Of a DNA stretch of 64,000 bases, positions 20,888 to 30,371 are shown piece after piece. Made by a program: the position numbers and the translations under genes. Every line of letters begins with the position of its first letter. Positions within the stretch are counted from its first letter, which is position 1. The DNA is taken from the NCBI RefSeq assembly GCF_000718095.1, contig NZ_JOEI01000008.1, forward strand, positions 124,001-188,000. Reading direction: 5' to 3'. Below the pieces are notes generated by a model. That model saw nothing but the letters and a program-made list of their open reading frames with translations. It did not search any database and was not told the origin of the DNA. Source of the DNA: Streptomyces scopuliridis RB72 (GTDB taxonomy: Bacteria; Actinomycetota; Actinomycetes; Streptomycetales; Streptomycetaceae).

Positions 20888-21724
20888 ATGGTGCAGATCA
20901 AGACCCCCGAGCAGATCGCGAAGATGCGTGAGGCGGGACTGGTCGTCGCCGCCGTGCACGCGGCCACCGGCGCGGCGGCGGTACCCGGCGCCACCACCAG
21001 GGATCTGGACCAGGTCGCCCGCAAGGTACTGGCCGAGCACGGCGCCAAGCCGAACTTCCTCGGGTACGGCGGGTTCCCCGCGACGATCTGCACCTCGGTC
21101 AACGAGGTCGTCGTCCATGGCATCCCGGACGACAGGACCGTCCTCAAGGACGGCGACATCATCTCCATCGACGCCGGCGCGATCATCGACGGCTGGCACG
21201 GCGACGCGGCCTTCACCGCGTTCGTCGGCACCGGTCACGCTCCGGAGCTGGTCGAGCTCTCCCGGGTGACCGAGGAGTCGATGTGGGCCGGGATCGCGGC
21301 GATGCGGAACGGCAGCCGGCTGGTGGACGTGTCCCGGGCGATCGAGACGTACATCCGCCGCCAGCCCCGCCCCGGCGGCGGCAAGTACGGGATCATCGAG
21401 GACTACGGCGGCCACGGCATCGGCACCGAGATGCACATGGACCCGCATCTGCTGAACTATGTCTCCCGCAAGCGCGGCAAGGGCCCGAAGCTGGTCCCGG
21501 GCTTCTGCCTGGCGATCGAGCCGATGGTCTCGCTCGGTACGCCGCGTACGGAGGTGCTGGAGGACGAGTGGACGGTCATCACGACCGACGGCACCTGGTC
21601 CTCGCACTGGGAGCACTCCGTGGCGCTGACCGACGAGGGCCCGCTGGTCCTGACCGCCCCCGATGGCGGTAAGGCGAAGCTCGCCGAGCTGGGCATCACG
21701 GCGGCTCCGGACCCGTTGGCCTGA
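20888..21724 (+). CDS. map: Methionine aminopeptidase, type I
   Basis: It removes the initiator Met from nascent proteins. The 278-residue product starts at ATG 20888 (MVQIKTPEQIAKMREAGLVV) with GGTGGAAGG upstream. Metal ligands can be placed in ISIDAGAIIDGWHGDAA (two Asp), GGHGIGTEMH (His), IEPM (Glu) and HWEHSV (Glu context). The last 60 bp are duplicated downstream (21831-21890). Genes upstream in the window (secY, adk) are in the usual order. Confidence 0.95.
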   Translation: MVQIKTPEQIAKMREAGLVVAAVHAATGAAAVPGATTRDLDQVARKVLAEHGAKPNFLGYGGFPATICTSVNEVVVHGIPDDRTVLKDGDIISIDAGAIIDGWHGDAAFTAFVGTGHAPELVELSRVTEESMWAGIAAMRNGSRLVDVSRAIETYIRRQPRPGGGKYGIIEDYGGHGIGTEMHMDPHLLNYVSRKRGKGPKLVPGFCLAIEPMVSLGTPRTEVLEDEWTVITTDGTWSSHWEHSVALTDEGPLVLTAPDGGKAKLAELGITAAPDPLA

Positions 21725-21890
21725 ACGGGGGCGGTCCGCTGTATCCGACGGTCGGAGGCCGGCGCAGCCGCGCGAAGCTTGTGAGGCGCCCCGGCGCCGA
21801 GCCCGCGAGTGGGGCGTTGAGAGGAGCGTCGGCGGCAAGGCGAAGCTCGCCGAGCTGGGCATCACGGCGGCTCCGGACCCGTTGGCCTAG
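21665..21890 (+). repeat. Duplication of the 3' end of map
   Basis: The final 60 bp of map (21665-21724) recur at 21831-21890 with three base differences: one in the GGCGGT/GGCGGC start and two in the stop codon (TGA versus TAG). The copy encodes the same C-terminal residues GGKAKLAELGITAAPDPLA and a stop. A further partial echo, GGACCCCGTTGGCTT, lies at 21898-21912. The copies are 166 bp apart, suggesting a local duplication or past recombination. Confidence 0.85.
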
Positions 21891-21944
21891 GGGCTCAGGA
21901 CCCCGTTGGCTTAAAAATCTCCTCCGGTGGGCAAACTGAACGGA

Positions 21945-21974
21945 TTCGTCTTTTCGAGTGCGCTCCCGTAGACT
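21945..21974 (+). promoter_or_regulatory. Candidate infA promoter
   Basis: TAGACT at 21969-21974 fits a Streptomyces -10; TTCGTC at 21945-21950 is a weak -35 at 18 bp. The 21725-22054 gap otherwise holds only the map duplication. Confidence 0.4.
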
Positions 21975-22054
21975 AACGCGTCGGCTCTGGTGTACCCGTG
22001 TGTCTTCATACGGCTGCCAGAATCGATCAAGGTAGCCGATTCGAAGGGCGAAGC

Positions 22055-22276
22055 GTGGCCAAGAAGCAAGGTGCCATCGAAATTGAGGGCACCGTGATCG
22101 AGTCCCTCCCGAACGCCATGTTCAAGGTGGAGCTGCAGAACGGTCACAAGGTCCTCGCGCACATCAGCGGCAAGATGCGGATGCACTACATCCGAATCCT
22201 CCCCGATGACCGGGTTGTGGTGGAGCTGTCTCCGTACGACCTGACGCGTGGCCGGATCGTCTACCGATACAAGTAG
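22055..22276 (+). CDS. infA: Translation initiation factor IF-1
   Basis: IF-1 binds the 30S A site during initiation. The 73-residue OB-fold product starts at GTG 22055 ([27 protein letters not shown]) behind AAGGGCGAAG and ends in GRIVYRYK. An upstream in-frame ATG at 21998 would add 19 residues absent from the family. It begins the infA-rpmJ-rpsM-rpsK group. Confidence 0.96.
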   Translation: MAKKQGAIEIEGTVIESLPNAMFKVELQNGHKVLAHISGKMRMHYIRILPDDRVVVELSPYDLTRGRIVYRYK

Positions 22277-22331
22277 ATCTTGCAGACATCCCTCGCGGGG
22301 TGCCCGCACTGACCCGGAGAACCTCAATCCC

Positions 22332-22445
22332 ATGAAGGTCAAGCCGAGCGTCAAGAAGATCTGCGACAAGTGCAAGGTGATCCGCCGTCACGGCCGGGTC
22401 ATGGTCATCTGCGACAACCTGCGCCACAAGCAGCGCCAGGGCTGA
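22332..22445 (+). CDS. rpmJ: 50S ribosomal protein L36, zinc-binding type
   Basis: A 37-residue protein, [20 protein letters not shown] and onward, ending in RHKQRQG. Zinc ligands Cys11, Cys14, Cys27 and His32 are all present, so this is the zinc-containing form. It lies between infA and rpsM as in most bacteria. Confidence 0.95.
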   Translation: MKVKPSVKKICDKCKVIRRHGRVMVICDNLRHKQRQG

Positions 22446-22623
22446 CGCAAGACCACCTGCCTCTCGCAGTACTTCGCGCGACGCGAGCAAACTCGTAATG
22501 ACGCAGTGTCCGGCTCCCACCCGGTGGGGACCGACACCTCCGGCGGAGGCCGGGGACCTGGTGTTTATGCCGTACATCCAGGACGACGCTGTGGAAGACC
22601 TCCGACATCATCAGGAGCCATGA
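22446..22623 (+). other. rpmJ-rpsM intergenic region
   Basis: The 178-bp gap holds several short inverted repeats, for example CCCACCCGGTGGGG (22517-22530) and CTCCGGCGGAG (22540-22550). This suggests a structured leader ahead of rpsM. No promoter stands out and no coding frame is supported. Confidence 0.35.
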
Positions 22624-23004
22624 ATGGCACGCCTCGCAGGCGTTGACCTCCCGCGCGAAAAGCGCGTCGAGGTCGCCCTCACCTACGTCTTCGGTATCGG
22701 GCGCACCCGGTCCAAGGAGACCCTCGCCGCCGTTGGCGTCGACCCGAACGTCCGTGTCCGCGACCTCGCCGAGGAAGACCTCGTCAAGATCCGCGAGTAC
22801 GTGGACGCCAACCTCAAGACCGAGGGTGACCTCCGTCGCGAGATCGCCGCCGACATCCGCCGCAAGGTCGAGATCGGCTGCTACCAGGGTCTGCGTCACC
22901 GCCGTGGCCTGCCGGTGCACGGTCAGCGCACCAGCACGAACGCTCGTACCCGCAAGGGCCCGCGTCGCGCCATCGCCGGTAAGAAGAAGCCGGGCAAGAA
23001 GTAG
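22624..23004 (+). CDS. rpsM: 30S ribosomal protein S13
   Basis: S13 is in the 30S head and contacts P-site tRNA and the 50S subunit. The 126-residue product includes [26 protein letters not shown], the H2TH region and the basic end [32 protein letters not shown]. The ribosome site is CAGGAG. It starts the alpha operon portion. Confidence 0.97.
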   Translation: MARLAGVDLPREKRVEVALTYVFGIGRTRSKETLAAVGVDPNVRVRDLAEEDLVKIREYVDANLKTEGDLRREIAADIRRKVEIGCYQGLRHRRGLPVHGQRTSTNARTRKGPRRAIAGKKKPGKK

Positions 23005-23069
23005 TCCTCAGCGGACGCTCATCAGCGGTCTTCGCTGTAGGACCGACCACCTCCCTGTAGGAGAAATAG

Positions 23070-23474
23070 ATGCCCCCCAAGGGTCGTCAGGGCGCTGCCA
23101 AGAAGGTGCGCCGCAAGGAAAAGAAGAACGTCGCTCACGGGCACGCCCACATCAAGAGCACGTTCAACAACACGATCGTCTCGATCACCGACCCCTCGGG
23201 CAACGTGATCTCCTGGGCCTCCGCCGGCCACGTCGGCTTCAAGGGCTCGCGCAAGTCCACCCCCTTCGCCGCGCAGATGGCCGCCGAGTCGGCCGCCCGC
23301 CGCGCGCAGGAGCACGGCATGCGCAAGGTCGACGTCTTCGTCAAGGGTCCCGGCTCCGGCCGTGAGACCGCGATCCGCTCGCTCCAGGCCACCGGCCTGG
23401 AGGTGGGCTCGATCCAGGACGTCACCCCCACCCCGCACAACGGCTGCCGCCCCCCGAAGCGCCGCCGCGTCTGA
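23070..23474 (+). CDS. rpsK: 30S ribosomal protein S11
   Basis: S11 forms part of the platform and the E-site region. The product has 134 residues: [48 protein letters not shown] is the core, and [16 protein letters not shown] the conserved end. rpoA follows directly; the rpsD gene found here in many bacteria is absent, as is usual in Streptomyces. Confidence 0.97.
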   Translation: MPPKGRQGAAKKVRRKEKKNVAHGHAHIKSTFNNTIVSITDPSGNVISWASAGHVGFKGSRKSTPFAAQMAAESAARRAQEHGMRKVDVFVKGPGSGRETAIRSLQATGLEVGSIQDVTPTPHNGCRPPKRRRV

Positions 23475-23475
23475 C

Positions 23476-23538
23476 CCGTTCCCCCGCACAGGGGGAACGG
23501 CTCGCGGGCGGTACGGCGCTTCGGTGCCGTGCCGCCCG
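23476..23538 (+). terminator. Two tandem hairpins between rpsK and rpoA
   Basis: CCGTTCCCCC (23476-23485) pairs with GGGGGAACGG (23491-23500), and CGGGCGGTACGGC (23505-23517) pairs with GCCGTGCCGCCCG (23526-23538) with one T-G mismatch. There is no U-tract. They could attenuate read-through into rpoA or adjust mRNA stability. Confidence 0.55.
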
Positions 23539-23592
23539 TACCCTTGTTCTGTTGGCATCAAATAGCGGGTGCCAAGACTGGAGGATCGCAAC

Positions 23593-24615
23593 ATGCTTAT
23601 CGCTCAGCGTCCCTCGCTGACCGAAGAGGTCGTCGACGAATACCGCTCGCGGTTCGTGATCGAGCCGCTGGAGCCGGGCTTCGGCTACACGCTCGGCAAC
23701 TCCCTTCGGCGTACGCTCCTCTCCTCGATTCCCGGCGCGGCGGTCACGTCGATCCGGATCGACGGTGTCCTGCACGAGTTCACCACCGTGCCGGGCGTCA
23801 AGGAGGACGTCACCGACCTCATCCTGAACATCAAGCAGCTGGTCGTCTCCTCGGAGCACGACGAGCCGGTCGTGATGTACCTGCGCAAGCAGGGCCCCGG
23901 CCTGGTCACGGCCGCTGACATCGCCCCGCCGGCCGGTGTCGAGGTCCACAACCCGGACCTCGTGCTCGCGACGCTGAACGGCAAGGGCAAGCTGGAGATG
24001 GAGCTGACCGTCGAGCGCGGTCGCGGCTATGTCTCCGCCGTCCAGAACAAGCAGGTGGGCCAGGAGATCGGCCGGATCCCGGTCGACTCCATCTACTCGC
24101 CGGTGCTCAAGGTCACGTACAAGGTCGAGGCGACCCGTGTCGAGCAGCGCACCGACTTCGACAAGCTGATCGTCGACGTCGAGACCAAGCAGGCCATGCG
24201 GCCGCGCGACGCCATGGCGTCCGCCGGTAAGACGCTGGTCGAGCTGTTCGGTCTGGCGCGCGAGCTCAACATCGACGCCGAGGGCATCGACATGGGCCCG
24301 TCGCCGACGGACGCGGCGCTCGCCGCCGATCTCGCCCTGCCGATCGAGGAGCTCGAACTCACCGTTCGGTCGTACAACTGCCTCAAGCGCGAGGGCATCC
24401 ACTCCGTGGGTGAGCTGGTGGCGCGCTCCGAGGCCGATCTGCTCGACATCCGTAACTTCGGCGCCAAGTCGATCGACGAGGTCAAGGCGAAGCTGGCCGG
24501 CATGGGCCTGGCCCTCAAGGACAGCCCGCCCGGATTCGACCCGACCGCCGCGGCGGACGCCTTCGGCGCCGACGACGACGCGGACGCGGGTTTCGTGGAG
24601 ACCGAGCAGTACTAA
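23593..24615 (+). CDS. rpoA: DNA-directed RNA polymerase alpha subunit
   Basis: Alpha dimerises to nucleate RNAP assembly, and its C-terminal domain contacts promoters and activators. The product has 340 residues from ATG 23593 ([43 protein letters not shown]). The N-terminal domain spans 1-225, an acidic linker follows, and the C-terminal domain near 250-315 has [43 protein letters not shown]. An in-frame ATG at 23569 was rejected because GGAGG lies between it and 23593. Just upstream, TTGGCA and TGCCAA form an inverted repeat. Confidence 0.97.
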   Translation: MLIAQRPSLTEEVVDEYRSRFVIEPLEPGFGYTLGNSLRRTLLSSIPGAAVTSIRIDGVLHEFTTVPGVKEDVTDLILNIKQLVVSSEHDEPVVMYLRKQGPGLVTAADIAPPAGVEVHNPDLVLATLNGKGKLEMELTVERGRGYVSAVQNKQVGQEIGRIPVDSIYSPVLKVTYKVEATRVEQRTDFDKLIVDVETKQAMRPRDAMASAGKTLVELFGLARELNIDAEGIDMGPSPTDAALAADLALPIEELELTVRSYNCLKREGIHSVGELVARSEADLLDIRNFGAKSIDEVKAKLAGMGLALKDSPPGFDPTAAADAFGADDDADAGFVETEQY

Positions 24616-24664
24616 GGGTTCCGGGTCCGGGGCTCGGACAGCCCGGACCGGCCTGATTTCGCTT

Positions 24665-24686
24665 CCGCGGGGCGGCCGCCCCGCGG
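24665..24686. repeat. Perfect 22-bp GC palindrome in the rpoA-rplQ gap
   Basis: CCGCGGGGCGG followed directly by its complement CCGCCCCGCGG. It follows another hairpin, GGTCCGGG (24624-24631) with CCCGGACC (24642-24649). These are probably RNA structures in the rpoA-rplQ spacer rather than a protein site. Confidence 0.5.
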
Positions 24687-24736
24687 GAACTGACACCGGT
24701 ACCTGATACGGCCGGTGCAGACACAAGGAGATACAC

Positions 24737-25243
24737 ATGCCGAAGCCCGCCAAGGGTGCCCGTCTGGGCGGCAGCGCCGCGCACGAGAAGCTGCTCCTCG
24801 CGAACCTCGCGAAGTCGCTCTTCGAGCACGGCCGCATCACCACGACCGAGGCCAAGGCCCGCCGCCTGCGCCCGATCGCGGAGCGTTTCATCACCAAGGC
24901 GAAGAAGGGCGACATCCACAACCGTCGCCTGGTGCTGCAGTCGATCACGGACAAGAGCGTCGTCCACACGCTCTTCACCGAGATCGCCCCGCGGTACGAG
25001 AACCGCCCCGGTGGTTACACGCGTATCACCAAGATCGGCAACCGTCGTGGCGACAACGCCCCGATGGCGGTCATCGAGCTGGTCGAGGCCCTGACCGTGG
25101 CGCAGCAGGCCACCGGTGAGGCCGAGGCGGCGACGAAGCGCGCGGTCAAGGAAGACGCCCTCAAGAAGGACGAGGCTCCGGCCGAGGCCGTCGAGGACGC
25201 CAAGCCGGCCGCCGAGGCCGAGTCGGAGTCCAAGGACGCCTGA
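24737..25243 (+). CDS. rplQ: 50S ribosomal protein L17
   Basis: L17 lies near the tunnel exit. The product has 168 residues: the core ([52 protein letters not shown]) ends near residue 120 and is followed by an acidic Ala/Glu/Lys-rich tail of about 45 residues, a common actinobacterial extension. The ribosome site is AAGGAG. Confidence 0.96.
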   Translation: MPKPAKGARLGGSAAHEKLLLANLAKSLFEHGRITTTEAKARRLRPIAERFITKAKKGDIHNRRLVLQSITDKSVVHTLFTEIAPRYENRPGGYTRITKIGNRRGDNAPMAVIELVEALTVAQQATGEAEAATKRAVKEDALKKDEAPAEAVEDAKPAAEAESESKDA

Positions 25244-25262
25244 GCGTTCTGACGACTGACGG

Positions 25263-25295
25263 ACGGGTCCGCTCCCTCATGGGGGGCGGACCCGT
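25263..25295 (+). terminator. Hairpin between rplQ and truA
   Basis: ACGGGTCCGC (25263-25272) pairs with GCGGACCCGT (25286-25295), and the stem extends inward by TCC/GGG. The distal arm is followed by TCTGTATGG. Only 23 nt separate it from the truA start, so it probably reduces rather than abolishes read-through. Confidence 0.65.
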
Positions 25296-25317
25296 TCTGT
25301 ATGGAGAGGACGGATTG

Positions 25318-26223
25318 GTGGGTCAGGTGAGCGACGACATCGAGGGCGCGGCGCCCGGACACGTACGGATACGGCTGGACCTGTCGTACGACGGCAAGGA
25401 CTTCTCCGGCTGGGCGAGGCAGCGGACCCGGCGAACCGTCCAGGGCGAGATCGAGGACGCGCTGCGTACGGTGACGCGGTCCTCGCGTACGTACGAGCTG
25501 ACCGTCGCCGGGCGTACCGACGCGGGGGTGCACGCGCGCGGGCAGGTCGCGCATGTCGATCTGCCGGAGGACGTATGGGCCGAGCACCGTGAGCGGCTGC
25601 TGCGGCGGCTCGCGGGGCGGCTGAGCCATGACGTACGGGTCTGGAAGGTCACCGAGGCACCCCCGGGCTTCAACGCGCGCTTCTCGGCCGTCTGGCGGCG
25701 CTACGCGTACCGCGTGACCGATCATCCCGGCGGTGTCGATCCGCTGCTGCGCGGCCATGTGCTGTGGCACGACTGGCCGTTGGACGTGGCGGCGATGAAC
25801 GCGGCGTCCGCCGGGCTGCGCGGCGAGCACGACTTCGCGGCGTACTGCAAGCGGCGCGAGGGCGCGACGACCATCCGTACGCTCCAGCGGCTGGAGTGGG
25901 AGCGGGACGCGCACGGTGTGATCACCGCGACCGTGCGGGCCGATGCCTTCTGCCACAACATGGTGCGCTCGCTGGTGGGAGCGCTGCTGTTCGTGGGCGA
26001 CGGGCACCGGCCCGTGGAGTGGCCGTCGAAGGTGCTGGCGGCGGGGGTGCGGGACTCGGCGGTGCATGTCGTACGGCCGCACGGGCTCACCCTGGAGGAG
26101 GTCGGCTATCCGGCCGACGAGCTGCTGGGCGAGCGGAACCGGGCGGCGCGCAACAAGCGGACGCTGGGCGCGAACCTGAACGGGGACGTGGACGGCGCGG
26201 ACGGGGACGCGGGCTGCTGCTGA
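25318..26223 (+). CDS. truA: tRNA pseudouridine(38-40) synthase
   Basis: It isomerises uridines 38-40 in the tRNA anticodon arm. The product has 301 residues from GTG 25318, chosen for GGAGAGGA at 25301-25308; GTG 25327 is an alternative. The catalytic Asp68 lies in [31 protein letters not shown] and [17 protein letters not shown] are typical. The C-terminus has an acidic Gly/Asp extension. It converges with the glycosyltransferase gene, leaving 2 nt between stop codons. Confidence 0.95.
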   Translation: MGQVSDDIEGAAPGHVRIRLDLSYDGKDFSGWARQRTRRTVQGEIEDALRTVTRSSRTYELTVAGRTDAGVHARGQVAHVDLPEDVWAEHRERLLRRLAGRLSHDVRVWKVTEAPPGFNARFSAVWRRYAYRVTDHPGGVDPLLRGHVLWHDWPLDVAAMNAASAGLRGEHDFAAYCKRREGATTIRTLQRLEWERDAHGVITATVRADAFCHNMVRSLVGALLFVGDGHRPVEWPSKVLAAGVRDSAVHVVRPHGLTLEEVGYPADELLGERNRAARNKRTLGANLNGDVDGADGDAGCC

Positions 26224-26225
26224 GG

Positions 26226-29200
26226 TCAGCCCCGCAGCCGGCGGGCCAGGCGGCGCAGCGGTCCCGGTGTACGGGACGATGTGGCCGGCGTGGGCGCGGG
26301 CTCCGGCTTGGGGACCGCCACGCGCAGGGACAGATCGCTCTGCGGATTGGTCCAGTACGGCGTGACACGGCGGTCCCGCGCGGTGGGGTGCGGCACGGGC
26401 GTGAGCCGCTCGGGCACCCCGGGGCCGCGCCGGGAGCCGAGCCGCGCCGACTTCGTGAAGCCGAGCGCGGTGAGGCGTACGGACAGATCCCAGACGCCGT
26501 CGCCGAGCGGGGCGCCGTCCAGCGCCGTGGCGAGGTCGAGCCGGGCGGTCCCGGCGACGCTCAGCACGCCTTCGGGGCGGAAGACGGTGGTCTTCGTGGG
26601 CAGCCGGTACTCGGCACCGCTGGCGCGCTCGCGCAGGACGAGGACGACGGACGCCTTGGCGGGGGCGGCACCGCCGGTGAGCGGTTCGCGGGCGAGACGG
26701 TCCCTCAGGGCCGGGGAGAGACCGGCCGGGGCCAGAGCCTCCTGACCCGTGTCCGTAGCCGTGCCCGTGGCGGTGTCGGTGACGGTGTCGGTGACGCCGA
26801 GGGGGCCGTCGGCGCCGTGCAGCTCGCCGGTGAAGGCGATCCGGAGACAGCCGCCGTCGTCCAGCCAGGACAGCGCGTCCAGCCGCGCGTGGCAGCCGAC
26901 CGAGGACTCCCAGGCGGCCAGCGCCACCAGATCGTCGAGCCGGTCGTCGGTGATCAGCCCGACGGCCACCCGGCGCGCGGCGGGCAGACCGGCCACCGAC
27001 GTCTCCGAGATCCCGTCCACGACGACCCCGCGGATCGCCCGGAACAGCTCGCGCCGCGCCTCCTCGTCCAGGTCCAGCAGTCGTTTGCCGCTCAGCCGGT
27101 CCAGGATCTCCACGCGCAGCCAGCGCCTGTGCAGCCGGTCGCGCGCCGCCCCGGGCCCGACGAGGCCGTCGACGGTCTTCAGCAGGGCGCGCAGCTCCGC
27201 GTAGAACTCCCCGGGCGGTACGGCGGGGCCCGCGCCGCCCGGACCGTAGTGGTAGCAGACATAGCTGCCGAGGACGGCGGTACGGCCCGCCCGGAGGGTG
27301 GCCTCGGCGGTGAACGCCTGCTCGGCCAGCTGCCGCCCGCCCGTGGCGAAGCGCAGCCCGTGCGCGTCGAGGAACGCGCGGTGGAACAGCTTGTTGGCGG
27401 TGAGGCTGTCGGCCAGCGGGTCCTTGGCGAGGGTGGCGCGCGGCCGGTCCCGTACGAACAGCTCGCGGGGGACTGGCCGGCCCTTGCCCGCGAGCTTGCC
27501 GGCGACGATGTCGGCGTCGTGCTCGATGCCGTACGCGTACATCCGTTCCAGGGCTTCCGCGCCGAGCCGGTCGCCGGGCTCCATGTACAGCACGTACTCA
27601 CCGGTCGCGGTGTCGGTCCCGGCGTTACGGGGATCGGTGCCCGGCGCCGCGTCCGCCACGGTGATCACCTCGATGTCGTCCGCCGGCAGCGTCTGGGCGG
27701 CCAGTGAGGCGAGCGTGGGCTCCACGGCCTCCGGCGCCGCCCCCGCGGTCGGTACGACGACGCTGACCTTCGGCGGCCGGGGGCCGGGCACCGCGTCGGT
27801 CGCGCGTACGGTCAGGGCCAGGCCCTGTCCGGCTGTGAGGGCGCCGGTGATCGCGTGACCGCCGAGGATCTCCGGGGCGGGCAGGACCACCTCCCCGGGG
27901 GCCGTGTCCCCGCCGAGGCGGGTGTACCGGTCGAAGCCCGCGCCCGTCAGCCTGATCTGCACCTCCCACACGCCCTCGGCCAGGGGCCCGCCGCCCGCGA
28001 CGCGCAGCGGGTCGATGGCGACGGTGCCGCGGACGACGGGCCGTACGAGAACGGTGCCCTCGGGCACGGCGCCGGCGAGACCGTCCGGGGCGGGCTCCTC
28101 CTCCAGGACGAGAGACGTCTCGCGCTCGGGGAGCCACACATGCGCGGTCTCCGCGTGGCGCAGCAGCACATCGGCCTTGAAGGACTTCAACTCGTCGGTG
28201 ACATCGACGGGTTCGGACAGGACCCCGTCCGTCAGGGCGGGCGCGAGGAAGTACCGGTCCCCGCGCCGGGCCAGCAGCAGACCGGTCCCGTCGTGGGAGC
28301 CGTCGGCGCCCGGTTCACCCGCGAACCGGGCGGTGAACGACGCCTTGAACCGGTCGCGGCTCCAGCCCGCCCGCTCGACCGCGCACCGGGCGCTCAGATC
28401 CGTCTGTCTGCGGGTGAACTCGGTCAGTTCCGCGGGTCTGTTCGCCCGGAGCAGGGCCGATCTGGTCCGCTGTACGGCGGCCAGCCCCGTGTGCACGCCG
28501 TCCGTCATGAACTCCTCGGCCAGCTCGCGCACGACCTCGAACGGGTCGTCCCGGAACGGCGGGTCGACCAGCAGGCCCCGGGGCGGCTCGCCCAGCCGGT
28601 GCAGCATCTCCACCCGGTAGAAGCGGCGCAGCAGCCGGTCGCGCTCGGGCCCCGGCTCGGTGCCCGCGACGACGGTCGCCATGACCTCGCGGAGATTCCC
28701 GTAGTACCGGCGCGGGTCCATGGCGGACGTACCGGCGTTCTCGGCGTCCTCACGGGCCCAGTACGCGTAGCAGACGTAGTCACCCAGTACGGAGACCACC
28801 GACGCCTTGAGATAGGCGCGGACCATGAAGAGCTGGTCCTCAAGGATCCAGGGACCCTCGGGGTGCGCGATGCCGTGCTCGCGCAGGAACGCGGTGCGGA
28901 ACATCTTGTGCGGGGTGAGGCTGTCGATGAGCGGCGCGTTCCGTACCGTGCAGCTCTCCCGGGTCCGGGTCATCAGCCCGTACGGGACGCCCCTGCTGCG
29001 GAAGTTGCTGGCGACCTTGCCGATGACGATGTCGGAGTCGTTGCGCGCGGCCATCGCATACAGCCGCTCCAGCGCTTCGGGCGCCAGCCGGTCGTCGTGG
29101 TCGGCGAACTGCACATAGTGACCGTTCGCGCGCTCCACACCGATGTTGCGCGGCTTTCCCGGCCAGCCCGAGTTGGGAATGCGCTCCATCCGGAAGTGGT

Positions 29201-29378
29201 CGTGCTCGGCTACCAGGGCGGCCAGCCGCTCCGGGGTCCCGTCGGTCGAGCCGTCGTCGACGAAGAGCACCTCGAACTCGTCGCTGGGCAGGGTCTGCCC
29301 CAGCAGCGAGCCGACCAGCGGCTCGATGTGGATTCCCGAGTTGTACGTCGGAACCACCACGGTGACTTTGACCGCCAT
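26226..29378 (-). CDS. Large two-module family 2 glycosyltransferase, second module degenerate
   Basis: A protein of about 1050 residues from ATG 29378 (MAVKVTVVVPTYNSG). Module 1 (1 to about 230) is a GT-A family 2 transferase with FVDDGSTDGT, NSGWPGKPRNIGV and the metal-binding FADHDDRL. Module 2 (from about 533) repeats the fold (KVSVVVPTAGAAPE) but the nucleotide-binding acidic pair is lost (TVADAAPGTD) and the DxD site reads MEPGDR. Each is followed by a beta-rich region. The layout resembles teichoic-acid glycosyltransferases with extra C-terminal domains. The substrate is unknown; wall-polymer decoration is inferred. No membrane helix or signal is seen. Confidence 0.75.
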   Translation of the reverse strand: MAVKVTVVVPTYNSGIHIEPLVGSLLGQTLPSDEFEVLFVDDGSTDGTPERLAALVAEHDHFRMERIPNSGWPGKPRNIGVERANGHYVQFADHDDRLAPEALERLYAMAARNDSDIVIGKVASNFRSRGVPYGLMTRTRESCTVRNAPLIDSLTPHKMFRTAFLREHGIAHPEGPWILEDQLFMVRAYLKASVVSVLGDYVCYAYWAREDAENAGTSAMDPRRYYGNLREVMATVVAGTEPGPERDRLLRRFYRVEMLHRLGEPPRGLLVDPPFRDDPFEVVRELAEEFMTDGVHTGLAAVQRTRSALLRANRPAELTEFTRRQTDLSARCAVERAGWSRDRFKASFTARFAGEPGADGSHDGTGLLLARRGDRYFLAPALTDGVLSEPVDVTDELKSFKADVLLRHAETAHVWLPERETSLVLEEEPAPDGLAGAVPEGTVLVRPVVRGTVAIDPLRVAGGGPLAEGVWEVQIRLTGAGFDRYTRLGGDTAPGEVVLPAPEILGGHAITGALTAGQGLALTVRATDAVPGPRPPKVSVVVPTAGAAPEAVEPTLASLAAQTLPADDIEVITVADAAPGTDPRNAGTDTATGEYVLYMEPGDRLGAEALERMYAYGIEHDADIVAGKLAGKGRPVPRELFVRDRPRATLAKDPLADSLTANKLFHRAFLDAHGLRFATGGRQLAEQAFTAEATLRAGRTAVLGSYVCYHYGPGGAGPAVPPGEFYAELRALLKTVDGLVGPGAARDRLHRRWLRVEILDRLSGKRLLDLDEEARRELFRAIRGVVVDGISETSVAGLPAARRVAVGLITDDRLDDLVALAAWESSVGCHARLDALSWLDDGGCLRIAFTGELHGADGPLGVTDTVTDTATGTATDTGQEALAPAGLSPALRDRLAREPLTGGAAPAKASVVLVLRERASGAEYRLPTKTTVFRPEGVLSVAGTARLDLATALDGAPLGDGVWDLSVRLTALGFTKSARLGSRRGPGVPERLTPVPHPTARDRRVTPYWTNPQSDLSLRVAVPKPEPAPTPATSSRTPGPLRRLARRLRG

Positions 29379-29492
29379 CCACCCCACGCCCTCTGAACGT
29401 TCACCAGCGCCACACAACCTGCGCCGACTGTACCCAGCGGAGAGCGCGGGCGATGCCGGCGGAGGAGCGGCGACGCGGCGTACGACCCGGGG

Positions 29493-30371
29493 TTACTGCT
29501 CGACGGGAGCCGTGGCCGCGGCCGATGCCTGGGCCCTGCCCCGGGCGAGGATCTGGCGGAAGGTGAACTCCGCGATGTCGTCCCCGACGGTGAAGACGTC
29601 CTTGTCCGATTCGGTGACGTTCTTGCCGGAGGTGAAGCCGCCGACCGTGAAGTAGACGTACCTGCCGTACGAGTTGGTGGTCTTGCGGCAGATGGAGGGG
29701 GCCCGGCAGAAGGTCGGGACACCGGCGCCGGAGAGCGAGGCGACGCCGTCCTTCGCCTGGTCCTTGGCCTTCAGCGCCAGCGCCTCCGTCTCGAAGACCG
29801 CGACGCCGACGGTCACGGCGACCCCGTCCTTGCTGTACGTGGCGCGGATGACCTCGTCGCAGCTGTTCGACGCGAGGATGGAGCCGAGCCGGCCCTGCGC
29901 CGCCGCGGCGCAGTTGGTGGTGCGGGCCGTGGCGCCCTTCGGGTAGACGCGGTCGCTCATCGTGAGCTTGTCGCCGGGGAAGAGGGTGTCGGCGCTCAGC
30001 GGCGCCTTGTCCTTGTCGGCGCTGGAGACGTAGTCCTTCGGGTTCGGCGGCGGCAGCGGCGCGACCGAGGAGAAGGTGGGCTCGGTCTCGGGGCTCTTGT
30101 CCGGCAGATCGGTGGGCGTGGGCAGCTCGTTGGCGGTGTTCTCCGAGCCGCGGTCGTTCCCGCCGTTCATGGAGACGACGGCGGTCGCCACGATCGCGGC
30201 TATCGCGCCGGTCGCGAGCACGCCACCGCCGATCATCAGCCAGCGTTTGCGGCGGGTACGCGCGGCGGAGGCGTCCGCGAGAGCGGCCCAATCCGGTGTC
30301 TGTGTGCCGTACGGGTCATGGTCCGGTGAACCGGGGCCGCCCCAGGAGGGCCCCCCTTGCCCAAAGCTCAT
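29493..30371 (-). CDS. Membrane-anchored extracytoplasmic protein of unknown function
   Basis: A 292-residue protein. A Gly/Pro-rich cytoplasmic head of about 42 residues precedes a single helix (WLMIGGGVLATGAIAAIVATAVV). A Pro/Thr/Asp-rich linker and a domain of about 170 residues with four Cys (TTNCAAAAQG, SNSCDEV, PTFCRAPSICRK) follow outside the membrane. The overall pattern is seen in many Streptomyces proteins of unknown role. TAAACT lies 6 nt before the ATG, with no ribosome site, suggesting a leaderless transcript. It is upstream of the glycosyltransferase on the same strand with a 114-bp gap. Confidence 0.7.
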   Translation of the reverse strand: MSFGQGGPSWGGPGSPDHDPYGTQTPDWAALADASAARTRRKRWLMIGGGVLATGAIAAIVATAVVSMNGGNDRGSENTANELPTPTDLPDKSPETEPTFSSVAPLPPPNPKDYVSSADKDKAPLSADTLFPGDKLTMSDRVYPKGATARTTNCAAAAQGRLGSILASNSCDEVIRATYSKDGVAVTVGVAVFETEALALKAKDQAKDGVASLSGAGVPTFCRAPSICRKTTNSYGRYVYFTVGGFTSGKNVTESDKDVFTVGDDIAEFTFRQILARGRAQASAAATAPVEQ

